A stretch of 64,000 nucleotides of DNA, from NCBI RefSeq assembly GCF_014192225.1, contig NZ_JACHXS010000002.1, forward strand, positions 806,001 through 870,000. Reading direction: 5' to 3'. Source of the DNA: Pseudoduganella umbonata. GTDB taxonomy: Bacteria; Pseudomonadota; Gammaproteobacteria; Burkholderiales; Burkholderiaceae_D. The notes under the pieces are model-generated. The model saw nothing but the letters and a program-made list of their open reading frames with translations, was not told where the DNA came from and did no database searches. A program made the translations under genes and the position numbers. Shown in pieces: positions 28,060 through 37,624 of the stretch (positions within the stretch are counted from its first letter, which is position 1; every line of letters starts with the position of its first letter).

Positions 28060-30054
28060 CTACCGGTGCTTTCCCACCGGCTGTTCGGCCGCCGCGGCAA
28101 CGTGCGGTTTATGCGCGGGCGGCAGGAAACGGGTCGACGGCCGGCCATCGGCGTTGTGCTGCACGATGCGCACGGGCCGCCCCTGCGCGTCGAGCCATAC
28201 CTGGCCGATGCCGGCGCCGTTCCACACCCGCTCGCCATGCTTGCGCGCGTCCGGCAGGCGCGGCGTGATGGCGAGATCGCGGCGCTGGGTAAACAGGTTC
28301 AGCGGCGAGCGCGGCGAATACAGCCAGCGGTTGAGGCGATCGAGCCAGTCGAGCAGGCCGTCCGGGAATTCGTTCTTGATGCCGCTGCTGGTGATCTGCC
28401 AGATATGCGGCACGTCGTCCGATTCGCGCACCTCGACATCGTAGGCGAACGAGTAGTGCACGTCGCCCGACAGGATCACGTAATTGCCCGGGGTGCGCGA
28501 ATGGCGGAAGATATTGATCATGCTGCTGGCCGCGCCGCGGTGCGCCATCCAGTTCTCGGCGTCGACAATCAGGGCCTGCCCGGCGAACGTGGCGATCCTC
28601 TGCACCACTTCGATCAGCTTGACCCCGAACATGGGCGCCGCCGAAACGATGACGGCGGCCTTTTCGTCCAGCAGCTCGTGCTGCAGCTCGGTCAGCGCTT
28701 CCCAGTCCATCAGGCCCGAAGGGTGGCCCGGCCGGCGCCGGTTGCGCCAGCGCCGGGTGCGGGTATCGAGCACGATCACCGTGGGCTGTGTCCGCAGGAC
28801 GAAATGCCACTGGCGGAAAGACAGCAGGCGCCCGATCAGCGCGTCCTGGACCGGCGCATCCAGCCTGTCGTCGGCGTCGGCCGTGGCGGTCAGTGCCGCC
28901 AGGTCGTCCAGCAGCGTTCCGAACACTTCGGGGCGGTTGCCCCAGCCCTGGCACAGCAGATACGAGGTCAGCGCATTGCCCACGATGCGGCGCGAGAACG
29001 GGTGCCCGTAGACGGCGGCTTCCCACTTGGCCGACAGGTTCCAGTCGTCGGTGACGTCATGGTCGTCGAAGATCATCAGCGTCTGCACGTGCGCCAGCAG
29101 CCGCGCGGCCTGCGGCAGGGCATCGCAGAAGCCCGCCAGCGCCTTCGACTCGCGCTCCCAGCGCTCGGCATAACCGGGATCCAGCGCTGGTGCCGGCGCA
29201 TCCGCCACCAGCTGCCACGGTACCGGCGACCAGGCCAGCAGGTACATGGCCATCATCTCGGCCAGGGTCATCAGGTGGTTGTGCGCATTGGCCGTGGTGA
29301 AGATCGGCTTTCCCTTGCCGGCAAAGAAGCGGTAGCGCAGCGCTTCGTTGGAATCGAACGCGGGCAGCAGCTCTTCACGCCGGTAGTAGCTGGCCGGATG
29401 GCGGTACAGTGCCTCGCTGTCGGCGACATCCGCGCCTTCCAGGCATTCCGCGTACAGGCCCAGGCGCCGGATCAGCGCGTGGATCGCCGCCAGCATCGGG
29501 CCCGCCACGTCGTCGACATACACCTGGTCGCCGCACAGCAGGAGCATGGCGGGCCGCTCGTCGGCCCTGTCAATCTGATCGGCCAGCAGGGCGTCGCCGC
29601 GCGCCAGGCCGTCGGGCGCGGGATAATGCGGTTTGCGGCACGAGCCGAACAGGATATTGTCGCTGCGGCTGCGCAGCACCATGTTCGGTCGCGCCGCGCC
29701 GGCATGCAGGAGGTGCGGCGCCCAATGGGCGATGCCGGCCTCGTTGCCGTCCCCAATGCCGCCAAAGCGCGTGACCAGCAGGTCGTACTCGATGATCGTG
29801 TCTTGCGGCAGCGGCTCGGCCAGCGCGACATCGATCAGGTGCAGGAAGGCGTGCCGGCCGACGCGGATGACGCGGCAGCTGCCCGCATCCAGCGGCACGC
29901 GCCGGACAGCACCGCCGCTGGGCGCCAGCACCAAGGTCAGGTCGAGCGGCGCGCTGCCGGCCAGCCACAGCACCAGGCGGCCCGGCTCGATGCGCCGAAC
30001 CACGGGACCGGAAAGCACGGGCGGCAAGCCCTCGGAGGCAGGAATCTGGATCAA
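28060..30054 (-). CDS. PhoD-like metallophosphatase
   Basis: This 664-residue protein of the alkaline phosphatase D/PhoD-like family carries calcineurin-type metal-binding motifs: FGSCRKP, CGDQVYVDD, FDDHDVTDDW and LSGDVHYSFAYDVEV. The N-terminal 110 residues form a beta-rich domain as in PhoD. No signal peptide or Tat motif is visible, so unlike secreted PhoD it is probably cytoplasmic. It stands alone, convergent with the response regulator gene. The physiological substrate is unknown; phosphodiesters or phosphomonoesters are the family's usual targets. Confidence 0.82.
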   Translation of the reverse strand: MIQIPASEGLPPVLSGPVVRRIEPGRLVLWLAGSAPLDLTLVLAPSGGAVRRVPLDAGSCRVIRVGRHAFLHLIDVALAEPLPQDTIIEYDLLVTRFGGIGDGNEAGIAHWAPHLLHAGAARPNMVLRSRSDNILFGSCRKPHYPAPDGLARGDALLADQIDRADERPAMLLLCGDQVYVDDVAGPMLAAIHALIRRLGLYAECLEGADVADSEALYRHPASYYRREELLPAFDSNEALRYRFFAGKGKPIFTTANAHNHLMTLAEMMAMYLLAWSPVPWQLVADAPAPALDPGYAERWERESKALAGFCDALPQAARLLAHVQTLMIFDDHDVTDDWNLSAKWEAAVYGHPFSRRIVGNALTSYLLCQGWGNRPEVFGTLLDDLAALTATADADDRLDAPVQDALIGRLLSFRQWHFVLRTQPTVIVLDTRTRRWRNRRRPGHPSGLMDWEALTELQHELLDEKAAVIVSAAPMFGVKLIEVVQRIATFAGQALIVDAENWMAHRGAASSMINIFRHSRTPGNYVILSGDVHYSFAYDVEVRESDDVPHIWQITSSGIKNEFPDGLLDWLDRLNRWLYSPRSPLNLFTQRRDLAITPRLPDARKHGERVWNGAGIGQVWLDAQGRPVRIVQHNADGRPSTRFLPPAHKPHVAAAAEQPVGKHR

Positions 30055-30244
30055 TCTGTTGCATTGTCTGGGTGGATGAACAGATCAGTGTAGCAGACAC
30101 GCGCCGTACTGCTCAGCCAATGGAGCAGCTCATCCGTTCGCACTGGCCGGTAGCCCCGCCCCGATGAAACCGCTGCCGGCCAGCCTGGCCGTTTTTCCCG
30201 TTTTTTGGGCGCTTTCGGCCAGGATCGGCCGATGCCGGCCCGTG

Positions 30245-32491
30245 TCAGAACACGTGCCGCATGCCGAAGGCGATGCTGCGGCCCCGCAGCGGCGACTGGT
30301 TCTTCACGAAGGACGTATGGGCATAGGCAAGTTCGTTGGTGAGATTGGTGCCCCGCGCGTAGAACTCCACCGGCTTGGGCAGGCCCATGTCGATCCGGTA
30401 CGCCACGGTCGCGTTGACCATGTTGTAGCCGGCCGTTTCGGTTTCGTAGGAAGCGATGCGGCCCTGGCCGAACGTGCGCGACACTTCGAGGTCAGCCGAC
30501 AGCGGCCCCCAGCTTCGCTCGTAGCGGGCGCCGAGACGGCCGCGCGGAATACGCGGCAGGTGGTCGGCCCCGCTCTTCATCCGGGCATGGACATGGTCGC
30601 CGGACACCGTGATGCGCGAAGCGGGCGTGACCTGGTAGCTCACCTGCCCGTCGATGCCGGCGAAACGCACGTCGGCTGCCGTGTACGCCAGGAAGTTGTG
30701 TGCGACACCGGTCGCTCTTTCGGTCTCGATCAGCCGCGCGAAAATATAATCGCCGACATCCTGGTAGAACACACCGATTTCGGCCTCCAGCGGGCCCCCT
30801 GTCTTGCGAAGGGTCAGGTCGATCGAGTCGGTGGACTCGAGCACATCCTCGACTGGACGCCTGCTCTGCTGGAAGACCGGATTGTTCACCGCCAGCCCCA
30901 GTTCGTAGCTGTTGGTCGAGAGATTGTTACCGCGGGCGTAGAGCTCGCGGACGTTCGGCGCGCGCTCGGTATGGCCGAACGACAGCCCGACCGAGTAGCC
31001 CTGTCCTGCATTCCAGATGGCCCCCAGCGACGCCGAGACCGGATTGTGCCTGGTGGCGGGATTCTTCCTGAAAAAATCGTCGACATAATCGGCCTCGAGG
31101 ATCTGCCGCCAGTCGCTTCCAAGCTCCTCCGTGAACATCGCTTCATACTCGGGTGTCATGGTGGCAAGGAACGTGGGCGCCGCCACGCGCATCTCGCGCC
31201 AGTCCTTGCGCACGGCGAAGTCGAGATCGACCGCGCCGAAGGAACGGCGCTCGCTCAGGAACAGGCCGACGTTCCTGGTGAGGTGGTGGAAGGGTGGGAC
31301 CAGCCCGTAGGCATTGTCCGGAAACGGCACGTGCAGGTCCTCGACATTGATGCCGCTGAAGGTGCCGTCCGTGTACTGTGCTCCCAGCGTGCCGGTGAAG
31401 CCCAGCAATGGCCGATGGGTCAGTTCGAGGCGCCCATCCGAGACCTTGTTGGTATAGCGCGTGAACAGCATGGCGCCATCGATCTCGTCATGCGCATAGT
31501 CCGTGTGGGACAGGCGCAGTCGCGTATGGGAGATTCCCGGCAGCAGGTCCGCATAATCCGCGCGGACATCGAACCGGTCGCTGCGCAGTTCGATCGACGC
31601 GGTATGGCTGTCGGGGGAGCCGAATGGATCGTCGAACCCCCCGTGGGCCGTGCAATGCAGATCCAGGTCGTGCGTATGGCACACGCCGTTCAGGTGGCTA
31701 TGGCCTGGTAGTCCATAGCTGCTTTTCATGCGTGTAAAGGCGGCGCCGAGGTAGCCCTTCGACGTGATCCACGACGCGCCGACCGAATAGCTCGTGTTCG
31801 CGGCGAAGGAATCGGGCAGCTTGTCCGTGCCATGGGCACCCGGCACCTTGTAGTTGCCGGCATGCCGGCGCACGCCCTCGGCGTGGATCGCCAGCCGGCC
31901 CATGCCGGCGGTGACGCGGCCAACGGCCGTCTTCTCGTCGTCGCCGGTACCGTAGCGCACTTCGGTGGCTCCGCTCAGGCCACCGGCCGGCAGCCTGGTC
32001 GGCACTTTGCTGTCGATCAGGTTGATCGCTCCATTGACGGCGTTCCCGCCGTAGCGGATGGCGGCCGGACCACGGATGATTTCGATGGCGTCGAGCAGCA
32101 GCGGGTCGGTCGTCACCGCATGATCCGGGGACACCGACGAAACGTCGAACAGGGCGGCGCCATCGCTGAGGATCTCGATGCGCGGCAGGGTCTGCCCGCG
32201 AATGACGGGCCGCGACGCGCCGCCGCCGAAGCTGTCCAGGTGGACGCCCGGCAAGCCGGCGAGCGTCTCGCCCAGCCCGCCCTGGCGCCGGTGTACCAGC
32301 TCGGCGCCGGACAAGGTCTGTGAAGGCGTGATCGCCGGCCGGACTTCGATGCCCCGGCTTGCCACGATGGTGACCGTGTTGCCGGTATCGCTCGCGGCCT
32401 GCGCATCGGCCTCCATTGCCTGGGCCCACAAGACAGTCGGCATCACTGCAAGCACGGCGGCGGCATCCCTGAGCGCGGGTCTCTTCTTCAT
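30245..32491 (-). CDS. ZnuD-like TonB-dependent receptor (probable zinc uptake)
   Basis: This 748-residue outer-membrane receptor has a signal peptide (residues 1-24), then a plug with VIRGQTLPRIEILSDGAA and EIIRGPAAIRYGGNAVNGAINL and a barrel ending in MRHVF. An extracellular loop has a His/Cys-rich cluster (GHSH, CHTH, then HCTAH within about 40 residues) that matches metal-binding loops of ZnuD-type zinc receptors. The start at 32491 has AGGAGA six bases upstream; an earlier ATG does not. A perfect TGATAATG-N6-CATTATCA dyad lies 81 bases upstream, fitting Zur or Fur control. Zinc is favoured by the His cluster, but heme or another metal chelate cannot be excluded. Confidence 0.82.
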   Translation of the reverse strand: MKKRPALRDAAAVLAVMPTVLWAQAMEADAQAASDTGNTVTIVASRGIEVRPAITPSQTLSGAELVHRRQGGLGETLAGLPGVHLDSFGGGASRPVIRGQTLPRIEILSDGAALFDVSSVSPDHAVTTDPLLLDAIEIIRGPAAIRYGGNAVNGAINLIDSKVPTRLPAGGLSGATEVRYGTGDDEKTAVGRVTAGMGRLAIHAEGVRRHAGNYKVPGAHGTDKLPDSFAANTSYSVGASWITSKGYLGAAFTRMKSSYGLPGHSHLNGVCHTHDLDLHCTAHGGFDDPFGSPDSHTASIELRSDRFDVRADYADLLPGISHTRLRLSHTDYAHDEIDGAMLFTRYTNKVSDGRLELTHRPLLGFTGTLGAQYTDGTFSGINVEDLHVPFPDNAYGLVPPFHHLTRNVGLFLSERRSFGAVDLDFAVRKDWREMRVAAPTFLATMTPEYEAMFTEELGSDWRQILEADYVDDFFRKNPATRHNPVSASLGAIWNAGQGYSVGLSFGHTERAPNVRELYARGNNLSTNSYELGLAVNNPVFQQSRRPVEDVLESTDSIDLTLRKTGGPLEAEIGVFYQDVGDYIFARLIETERATGVAHNFLAYTAADVRFAGIDGQVSYQVTPASRITVSGDHVHARMKSGADHLPRIPRGRLGARYERSWGPLSADLEVSRTFGQGRIASYETETAGYNMVNATVAYRIDMGLPKPVEFYARGTNLTNELAYAHTSFVKNQSPLRGRSIAFGMRHVF

Positions 32492-32571
32492 ATTTCTCCT
32501 GTTAACGATCGGTGCTGTGGCCAACGCAGCTTCGTCCCGGCACCGGGCCGGTGCGCATGCGTCGTTCTCAT

Positions 32572-32593
32572 TGATAATGAGAGGGCATTATCA
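32572..32593. promoter_or_regulatory. Fur/Zur-family operator
   Basis: TGATAATG-N6-CATTATCA is a perfect 8-6-8 inverted repeat in the promoter of the ZnuD-like receptor. The half-sites look like Fur boxes, but the even spacing, unlike the odd-centred Fur box at 11987, is more like Zur dyads. Confidence 0.75.
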
Positions 32594-32667
32594 TTAAAAG
32601 ATGTGTGGCTGGCAAGTCATTGTTATGGGATCACCGGCAGGTATCTGGAGAAGTGGCGGCGCCGGCG

Positions 32668-33756
32668 CTATCCCGCTGCACGGGCCGAAAGAATCGCTCT
32701 CGGATCGATCGGGGTGTCGAGGATGAAGGTCGTGAAGCCATGCCGGCACTCGACGGCGATGCTGCCGGCATGCTGCTCGGCCACGCTGCGCACGAAAGGC
32801 AAGCCGATCTGCCAGCCGCTTTCGCCTTTCGCGGCGGTTCTTTTGTAGAGCTGGAAAATGGCTTCGAGCCTTTCCGGGCGTATCGGCGGTCCCTCGTTGG
32901 TGATCGACAGCGCCACGCGGCCACCGTAGCAACGCAGGGTTGCCTTGACAGGTGACCCTGCATCGCTGTATTCGACGGCGTTGGCGAGGAGATTGTCGAT
33001 CGCCTTCGAGATCGAATCCCGATGCCAGTATCCGTGGACGGGGACGGCGGCGACCTCCGTGCGGGATGCGGCTGTCGAGCGGGAAACCACGTCGGCGAGC
33101 ACTTCACGAAGATCGAGGAACTGCAACTCGGGCGTGGCGGATGCCGGTGGCGTCACCATCGACATGTCCAGCATTTCCGACAGCATCGACGCGATACGCG
33201 CCTGGTGGGTCGAGGCCAGCGCCGCAAGCGTGCGGACGGTCTCCGGGTCGCGGGTCTCCAGCAGATGATCGACCGCCATCGATGCCGCCGACAGTTGCGC
33301 ACGGATGTCGTGTACGGCGGCCGCGCTGAACTGCTCGCGGGCGGCGGCCTTGCACAGGATGAAACCCGTGATCGACTCGCGAATGGCTTCGTCGAGCAGG
33401 GAGTTGAGCCGCGCCGACTGTTCCAGGGAAAAGGAAAATCCGGCGTTTCCCCAGGTCGTGAACAGCACGCTCCTGAACAGCTGGAGCTCGTGGGCGACAG
33501 TCTCCACATCGTAGGATGTCAGGCGCGCACGTTCGCCGCCATGCTCGGACGCCAGCGTCGACTGGCGATAATCGAAGTTCTCGCCCGAGGCAACCGAGCA
33601 TAGATGCTCGTAGAAGATGGGTAACGTATCGAGGAGCAATGGTGCCGGCAACGCGTGGGCAAAGCGCACCTGTTCGCGTACGGCTTTCAGCCATGCCGCG
33701 AACACGGTATCGCGCAACAACATCAGGCGCTGGTGCAGATCGAGCGTATGAACCAT
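32668..33756 (-). CDS. Soluble sensor histidine kinase with RsbRD-like N-terminus
   Basis: This 362-residue kinase lacks membrane helices. The first 140 residues are a helical input region (HQRLMLLRDTVFAAWLKAVREQV) that resembles the RsbRD-type N-terminal domain. The phosphoacceptor His is in AAAVHDIRAQLSAAS, where H-D replaces the usual H-E. The ATPase core has DNLLANAVEYSD and SGWQIGLPFVRSVAEQH. No response regulator is adjacent. It precedes the ZnuD-like receptor in the same direction but has the receptor's operator in between, so co-regulation is unlikely. The start at 33756 is the first ATG of the conserved region. Confidence 0.75.
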   Translation of the reverse strand: MVHTLDLHQRLMLLRDTVFAAWLKAVREQVRFAHALPAPLLLDTLPIFYEHLCSVASGENFDYRQSTLASEHGGERARLTSYDVETVAHELQLFRSVLFTTWGNAGFSFSLEQSARLNSLLDEAIRESITGFILCKAAAREQFSAAAVHDIRAQLSAASMAVDHLLETRDPETVRTLAALASTHQARIASMLSEMLDMSMVTPPASATPELQFLDLREVLADVVSRSTAASRTEVAAVPVHGYWHRDSISKAIDNLLANAVEYSDAGSPVKATLRCYGGRVALSITNEGPPIRPERLEAIFQLYKRTAAKGESGWQIGLPFVRSVAEQHAGSIAVECRHGFTTFILDTPIDPRAILSARAAG

Positions 33757-33932
33757 GACTGGGCACCCTGGAAAAAGGCAGGCTTCGATTTCCCGGCATC
33801 GCTGGCACCGGGTTGGCGCCAGGGTCGACAGGCATCGGTGCCCCGCGCCAGCTAATGTTAGCACTGTTAATCTCGCGGAATTCCCGGGGCGATGAGCTGT
33901 GCTCAGCACGGCCACTGTCACTCGCCCGTTCT

Positions 33933-34964
33933 TTACTCGCCCTGGCGGTTGCCCTTCCTGTAATCGGAAGGGGTGCTGCCCGTCCACTGCCTGAACGCGC
34001 GGCAAAACCCCGTGGCATCGGCAAAGCCCAGGTCGAACGCCAGCACCGCCACGGCCGTGTTGGAGTTCGCCAGCCGGTGCACGGCGATATCGCGGCGCAA
34101 GCCATCCTTCACCGCCTGGAAATGCGTGCCTTCCCCGGCGAACCGGCGGTTCAGCGTGCGGACGGAAACGTGCAATGCCCGCGCGAGATCCTGGATCGTC
34201 ACCGGCTCGCCGATGCGCTGTTCAAGATACCCGCGCGTCCGGGCCGCGATGGAGGCGCGGTGGAATGCGGTGAAGGTCCAGTCCTCCGGCGCGCGTTTCA
34301 GGAATGCCCACAGCTCGTGCTTTTCACGTTTGAACGGTTCCGCGCAATCCGCGTAGGAGAAGCAGACGCTCGTCATGGCGGCATCGAAACGCACGTCGCC
34401 AGGGAACAGGAAGGCATAGTCGTCCACATGCCTGGGCCTGGCGAAGGCGAAATCGACCCGGTGCAGGGCGATCTCCCGGCCGAGCAGCCAGGAAGCGATG
34501 CCGTGCGCCAGCTTGATCATCATCTCGTGGCCGAGCGGCCGGGCCTGCGTACCCGGTATCCTGGCCACGAGTGCCAGCCGTACCAGCGCGTTTTTGGTGG
34601 AAATCTGCAGCCGGTAATCGTCCAGCAGCAGGTTCCAGAAGCGCACGAACCGGTTCAGCGCGACCAGCACGGTCGGCGCATCGAGCAGGCTGAGCATCAG
34701 GTACTTCAGCGTGCCCGTGCGGATCGGCCGCGACCACAGCCCGAGCATCTCGTCATCGAGCGTTGCCGCGACCGTCCGGTACAGCGCGACGTATTGCTGG
34801 CGCGTCAGCCGGGCATCGGGCTGGTCGAGCAGGGACGGCGGAATGGCCGCACCCGCAAGCACCTGTGCCGCGACCTGTTCGCCGCGATGGGTGCGCACGA
34901 ACTCCAGCATCCCGTGCAGGAAGTGGGCGGAGACGGTGAGGGCGGTTTGCCAGGGGATATTCAT
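33933..34964 (-). CDS. AraC-family regulator (OruR/ArgR-like)
   Basis: This 343-residue regulator has an N-terminal arabinose-binding-type 2 domain (about 20-200: TVSAHFLHGMLEFVRTHR). The C-terminal double HTH (about 235-335) contains VTIQDLARALHVSVRTLNRRF and FADATGFCRAFRQWTGSTPSDYR. It is divergent from the FabF-like ketosynthase gene; direct repeats in the shared region could be its binding sites. Relatives with this domain plan control amino-acid or lipid metabolism genes, so regulation of the adjacent ketosynthase is plausible. Confidence 0.85.
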   Translation of the reverse strand: MNIPWQTALTVSAHFLHGMLEFVRTHRGEQVAAQVLAGAAIPPSLLDQPDARLTRQQYVALYRTVAATLDDEMLGLWSRPIRTGTLKYLMLSLLDAPTVLVALNRFVRFWNLLLDDYRLQISTKNALVRLALVARIPGTQARPLGHEMMIKLAHGIASWLLGREIALHRVDFAFARPRHVDDYAFLFPGDVRFDAAMTSVCFSYADCAEPFKREKHELWAFLKRAPEDWTFTAFHRASIAARTRGYLEQRIGEPVTIQDLARALHVSVRTLNRRFAGEGTHFQAVKDGLRRDIAVHRLANSNTAVAVLAFDLGFADATGFCRAFRQWTGSTPSDYRKGNRQGE

Positions 34965-34983
34965 GGTCCGGAATTATCGGGCA

Positions 34984-35044
34984 TATTTCATTGCGCCTAT
35001 TTCATTGCACATTTTCTTTGGCGTGTATTGCATATTCGTTGGCG
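34984..35044. promoter_or_regulatory. Direct repeats between araC-type and fabF-type genes
   Basis: TATTTCATTGC occurs at 34984-34994 and 34998-35008, and TTGGCG at 35018-35023 and 35039-35044. The 21-base spacing of the second pair equals two helical turns, as expected for an AraC-family dimer. Confidence 0.5.
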
Positions 35045-35168
35045 CGATGTGCCAACCCGTCGCGCGTTGCATCCCTATACTGGGCCATGATTTTGACGGC
35101 GCCTGATCTGCGTGTCAGCCGCCGCATGGCGTATTTTGCCAACCGCATAATGCCGAGAGGAGCATGAA

Positions 35169-36440
35169 ATGAGTACAAGAAGAATCGTCGTGACCGGCAT
35201 GGGCATCGTGTCGCCGCTGGGCTGTGGAGTCGAGGCCGTATGGCGCCGCCTGCTGGACGGGCATTCCGGACTGGCCATGCTGCCCGCGGAGATCACGGAA
35301 TCGATCGCAGCCAAGGTGGCCGGCGTCGTGCCGGAACTGGCGCCCGATCGGCCATGGGGATTCGATCCCGCCGCGGCCGTGGAACCGAAAGACCAGAAAA
35401 AGATGGACCGCTTCAGCGTCTTCGCACTGGCCGCGGCGCAGGAAGCCCTGGACCAGGCGCGCTGGCAGCCCGATACCGACAGCGCCCGCGAACGCACGGC
35501 AACCATCGTTGGTTCCGGCGTCGGCGGCTTCGGCGCCATCGTGGAGGCCGTGAGGACCACCGACGGCCGCGGGCCAAGACGGCTGTCGCCGTTCACCGTG
35601 CCGGGCTTCCTGGCCAATATGGCGGCTGGCCACATTTCCATTCGCCACGGCTTTCGCGGTCCGCTCGGCGCGCCGGTCACGGCATGCGCCGCCAGTGCCC
35701 AGGCGATCGGCGATGCGATGCGGCTGATCCGTGCCGGCGAGGCCGATATTGCCGTGTGCGGCGGTGCCGAAGCCTGCATCGACCGCGTCAGCTTCGGCGC
35801 GTTCGCCGCCGCACGGACGATGTCCACCGGCTTCAACGACCATCCGTCGCAGGCATCGCGTCCCTTCGATAGGGATCGGGACGGCTTCGTCATGGGCGAG
35901 GGTGCCGGCATGCTGGTCATCGAGGAACTGGAGCACGCATTACGCCGCGGCGCCGTACCGATCGTGGAACTGCTGGGGTATGGCACCAGCGCCGATGCGT
36001 ACCACATGACCTCTCCGCCCGAGGACGGCGCAGGTGGCCGGCGCGCGATGGAGCTGGCGATCCGGCAGGCCAACCTGGCACCGGGCCAGATCGGGCATGT
36101 CAACGCCCACGCGACGTCGACGCCGGTCGGCGATGCCAGCGAACTGGCGGCCATCAAGGCGATTTTCGGCGCGGGCCGCGGCCCCGCCGTTTCCGCCACC
36201 AAGTCCTCGACAGGCCACCTGCTCGGCGCGGCCGGCGGCGTGGAAGCCATCTTCACCGTTCTCGCGCTGCGCGACCAGGTGGCGCCACCCACGCTGAACC
36301 TGGCGCGGCCCGACCCGGCGGCCGAAGGTATCGACATCGTTGGCGGGGCGGCGCGGAAGATCGCGACGGACTACGCCATCTCGAACGGCTTCGGGTTCGG
36401 CGGCGTCAACGCCAGCCTCGTGTTCGGCCGGCCGGCTTAA
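35169..36440 (+). CDS. Beta-ketoacyl-ACP synthase II-like (FabF family)
   Basis: This 423-residue thiolase-fold condensing enzyme has the active-site Cys C173 in VTACAASAQ. The two catalytic histidines are in NAHATSTPVGD and KSSTGHLLGAAGG, with the final GFGFGGVNAS. It would extend acyl chains by decarboxylative condensation with malonyl-ACP. It lacks the fabD/fabG/acpP neighbours of the housekeeping gene, so it is probably an extra, regulated paralogue under the divergent AraC protein. It begins 5 bases downstream of an out-of-frame ATG. Its stop overlaps the convergent M29-like gene by 4 bases. Confidence 0.88.
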   Translation: MSTRRIVVTGMGIVSPLGCGVEAVWRRLLDGHSGLAMLPAEITESIAAKVAGVVPELAPDRPWGFDPAAAVEPKDQKKMDRFSVFALAAAQEALDQARWQPDTDSARERTATIVGSGVGGFGAIVEAVRTTDGRGPRRLSPFTVPGFLANMAAGHISIRHGFRGPLGAPVTACAASAQAIGDAMRLIRAGEADIAVCGGAEACIDRVSFGAFAAARTMSTGFNDHPSQASRPFDRDRDGFVMGEGAGMLVIEELEHALRRGAVPIVELLGYGTSADAYHMTSPPEDGAGGRRAMELAIRQANLAPGQIGHVNAHATSTPVGDASELAAIKAIFGAGRGPAVSATKSSTGHLLGAAGGVEAIFTVLALRDQVAPPTLNLARPDPAAEGIDIVGGAARKIATDYAISNGFGFGGVNASLVFGRPA

Positions 36441-37462
36441 GCCGTCCACGCTCCGTCGGCATAAATCCGCTCGCCGTCGAGATACACGCCCTCGGTCACG
36501 GCGAACACGTCCACGTGATAGCGCGCATCCTTGCGCTTCAGCTGCGACTTCTGGTATTGCCCGTGCTTGGCGCCCAGCGACAGGTGCACGCCGCACATCC
36601 GTTCATAGGTGCCGATGTCGTCCACCGTGCGCGCAAAGGAAAACGCGCGGTTCATGCCGAAGCCCAGCTCGCGCACCCACACATCCCCCTCGTGGGCGCG
36701 GATGATGGCCAGCATCTCGTCAAACGCCGGCGTGCTGTTCTCCGCGCCCGTCACGCGGCCCCGCTCGACGATCATCGTGATCGGTGCATCGGGGCGGTTG
36801 ACGCGGAACGACGTGTCGCCGAACACGAACACGCGCACGCGGCCGTTGACCGCTTCCAGGTCGCGCGCCTCGGTAAACACTTCGCCGATGGGGAACAGGC
36901 CGCCGACGTTCTTCATTGCCGAGTAATCGCCGATGTTCAGCTTGGCTTCCTCGAACGGCGACGCGTAGACGAGTTCGCATCCGCCGCCGCTGTCGACCAC
37001 GCCGCCCTGCGCGCGGTCGAGCCGCGCCTTCAGCGCATGGCCCGTGCCGCGGAAGTAGGCCGGGTCGTAGGCCAGCGCATCGATGTAGACCAGCCCCTGT
37101 TCGCCCGGCATGCGCGACAGGTGCAGGTGCTCGATCACCTTCAGGCCGCGCTGGAACAGTTCCATGCGGATGCGGTATTCGTTCAGGCGGAAGCTGGTGG
37201 TCTGGATCAGTACCACCAGGTCGCGCGGCGCCAGGTCCGCGAAGGCGGCCAGTACCTCGTCGGCGGCCACCGCGTCGAAGTCGATGAACACCCCTTCGGG
37301 CAGCGCGCGCCGGTATGCTTCCGTCAACACGGCGTTCAGTTCGCTGCGGCGGTCGAACACCACCAGCGCCCGGTGCGCCGGGCCGTGCTCGAGCGCATGG
37401 GCCAGCAGGTCGGCGACATTGCGGGCGGCAGCGTCGCGGGCGGAAGGTGAAAAAGTCGTCAT
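36437..37462 (-). CDS. M29/NicX-like metalloprotein (aminopeptidase T superfamily)
   Basis: This 341-residue protein has the second-half pattern of the aminopeptidase T/M29 superfamily: GGLFPIGEVFTEARDLEAVNGRV, then ELGFGMNRA and ERMCGVHLSLGAKHGQY. These supply Glu and His metal ligands. The family includes exopeptidases and the iron-dependent ring-cleaving enzyme NicX, so the reaction cannot be fixed from sequence. It begins at 37462 with the conserved N-terminus; a much longer in-frame extension upstream is not supported. Its 3' end overlaps that of the FabF-like gene. Confidence 0.6.
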   Translation of the reverse strand: MTTFSPSARDAAARNVADLLAHALEHGPAHRALVVFDRRSELNAVLTEAYRRALPEGVFIDFDAVAADEVLAAFADLAPRDLVVLIQTTSFRLNEYRIRMELFQRGLKVIEHLHLSRMPGEQGLVYIDALAYDPAYFRGTGHALKARLDRAQGGVVDSGGGCELVYASPFEEAKLNIGDYSAMKNVGGLFPIGEVFTEARDLEAVNGRVRVFVFGDTSFRVNRPDAPITMIVERGRVTGAENSTPAFDEMLAIIRAHEGDVWVRELGFGMNRAFSFARTVDDIGTYERMCGVHLSLGAKHGQYQKSQLKRKDARYHVDVFAVTEGVYLDGERIYADGAWTA

Positions 37463-37624
37463 GGTTGCAGGGCGGGAAAGAAAAGCGCGAAAGTGTTGCG
37501 GCGAGCACATTATAAATCGCGTGGCCCCGTATCTTTCTTGTGGCGGCCGGGAACCCCAAGTAGAATCGCCGAATATATATCCACTCGGCAACACTGATAG
37601 GGCCGACGCAAACACGGAGCAAAG

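Noticed and set aside
35169..36440. Polyketide or fatty-acid biosynthetic cluster
   Set aside because: A single ketosynthase with no acyl carrier, ketoreductase or acyltransferase gene in the neighbourhood.
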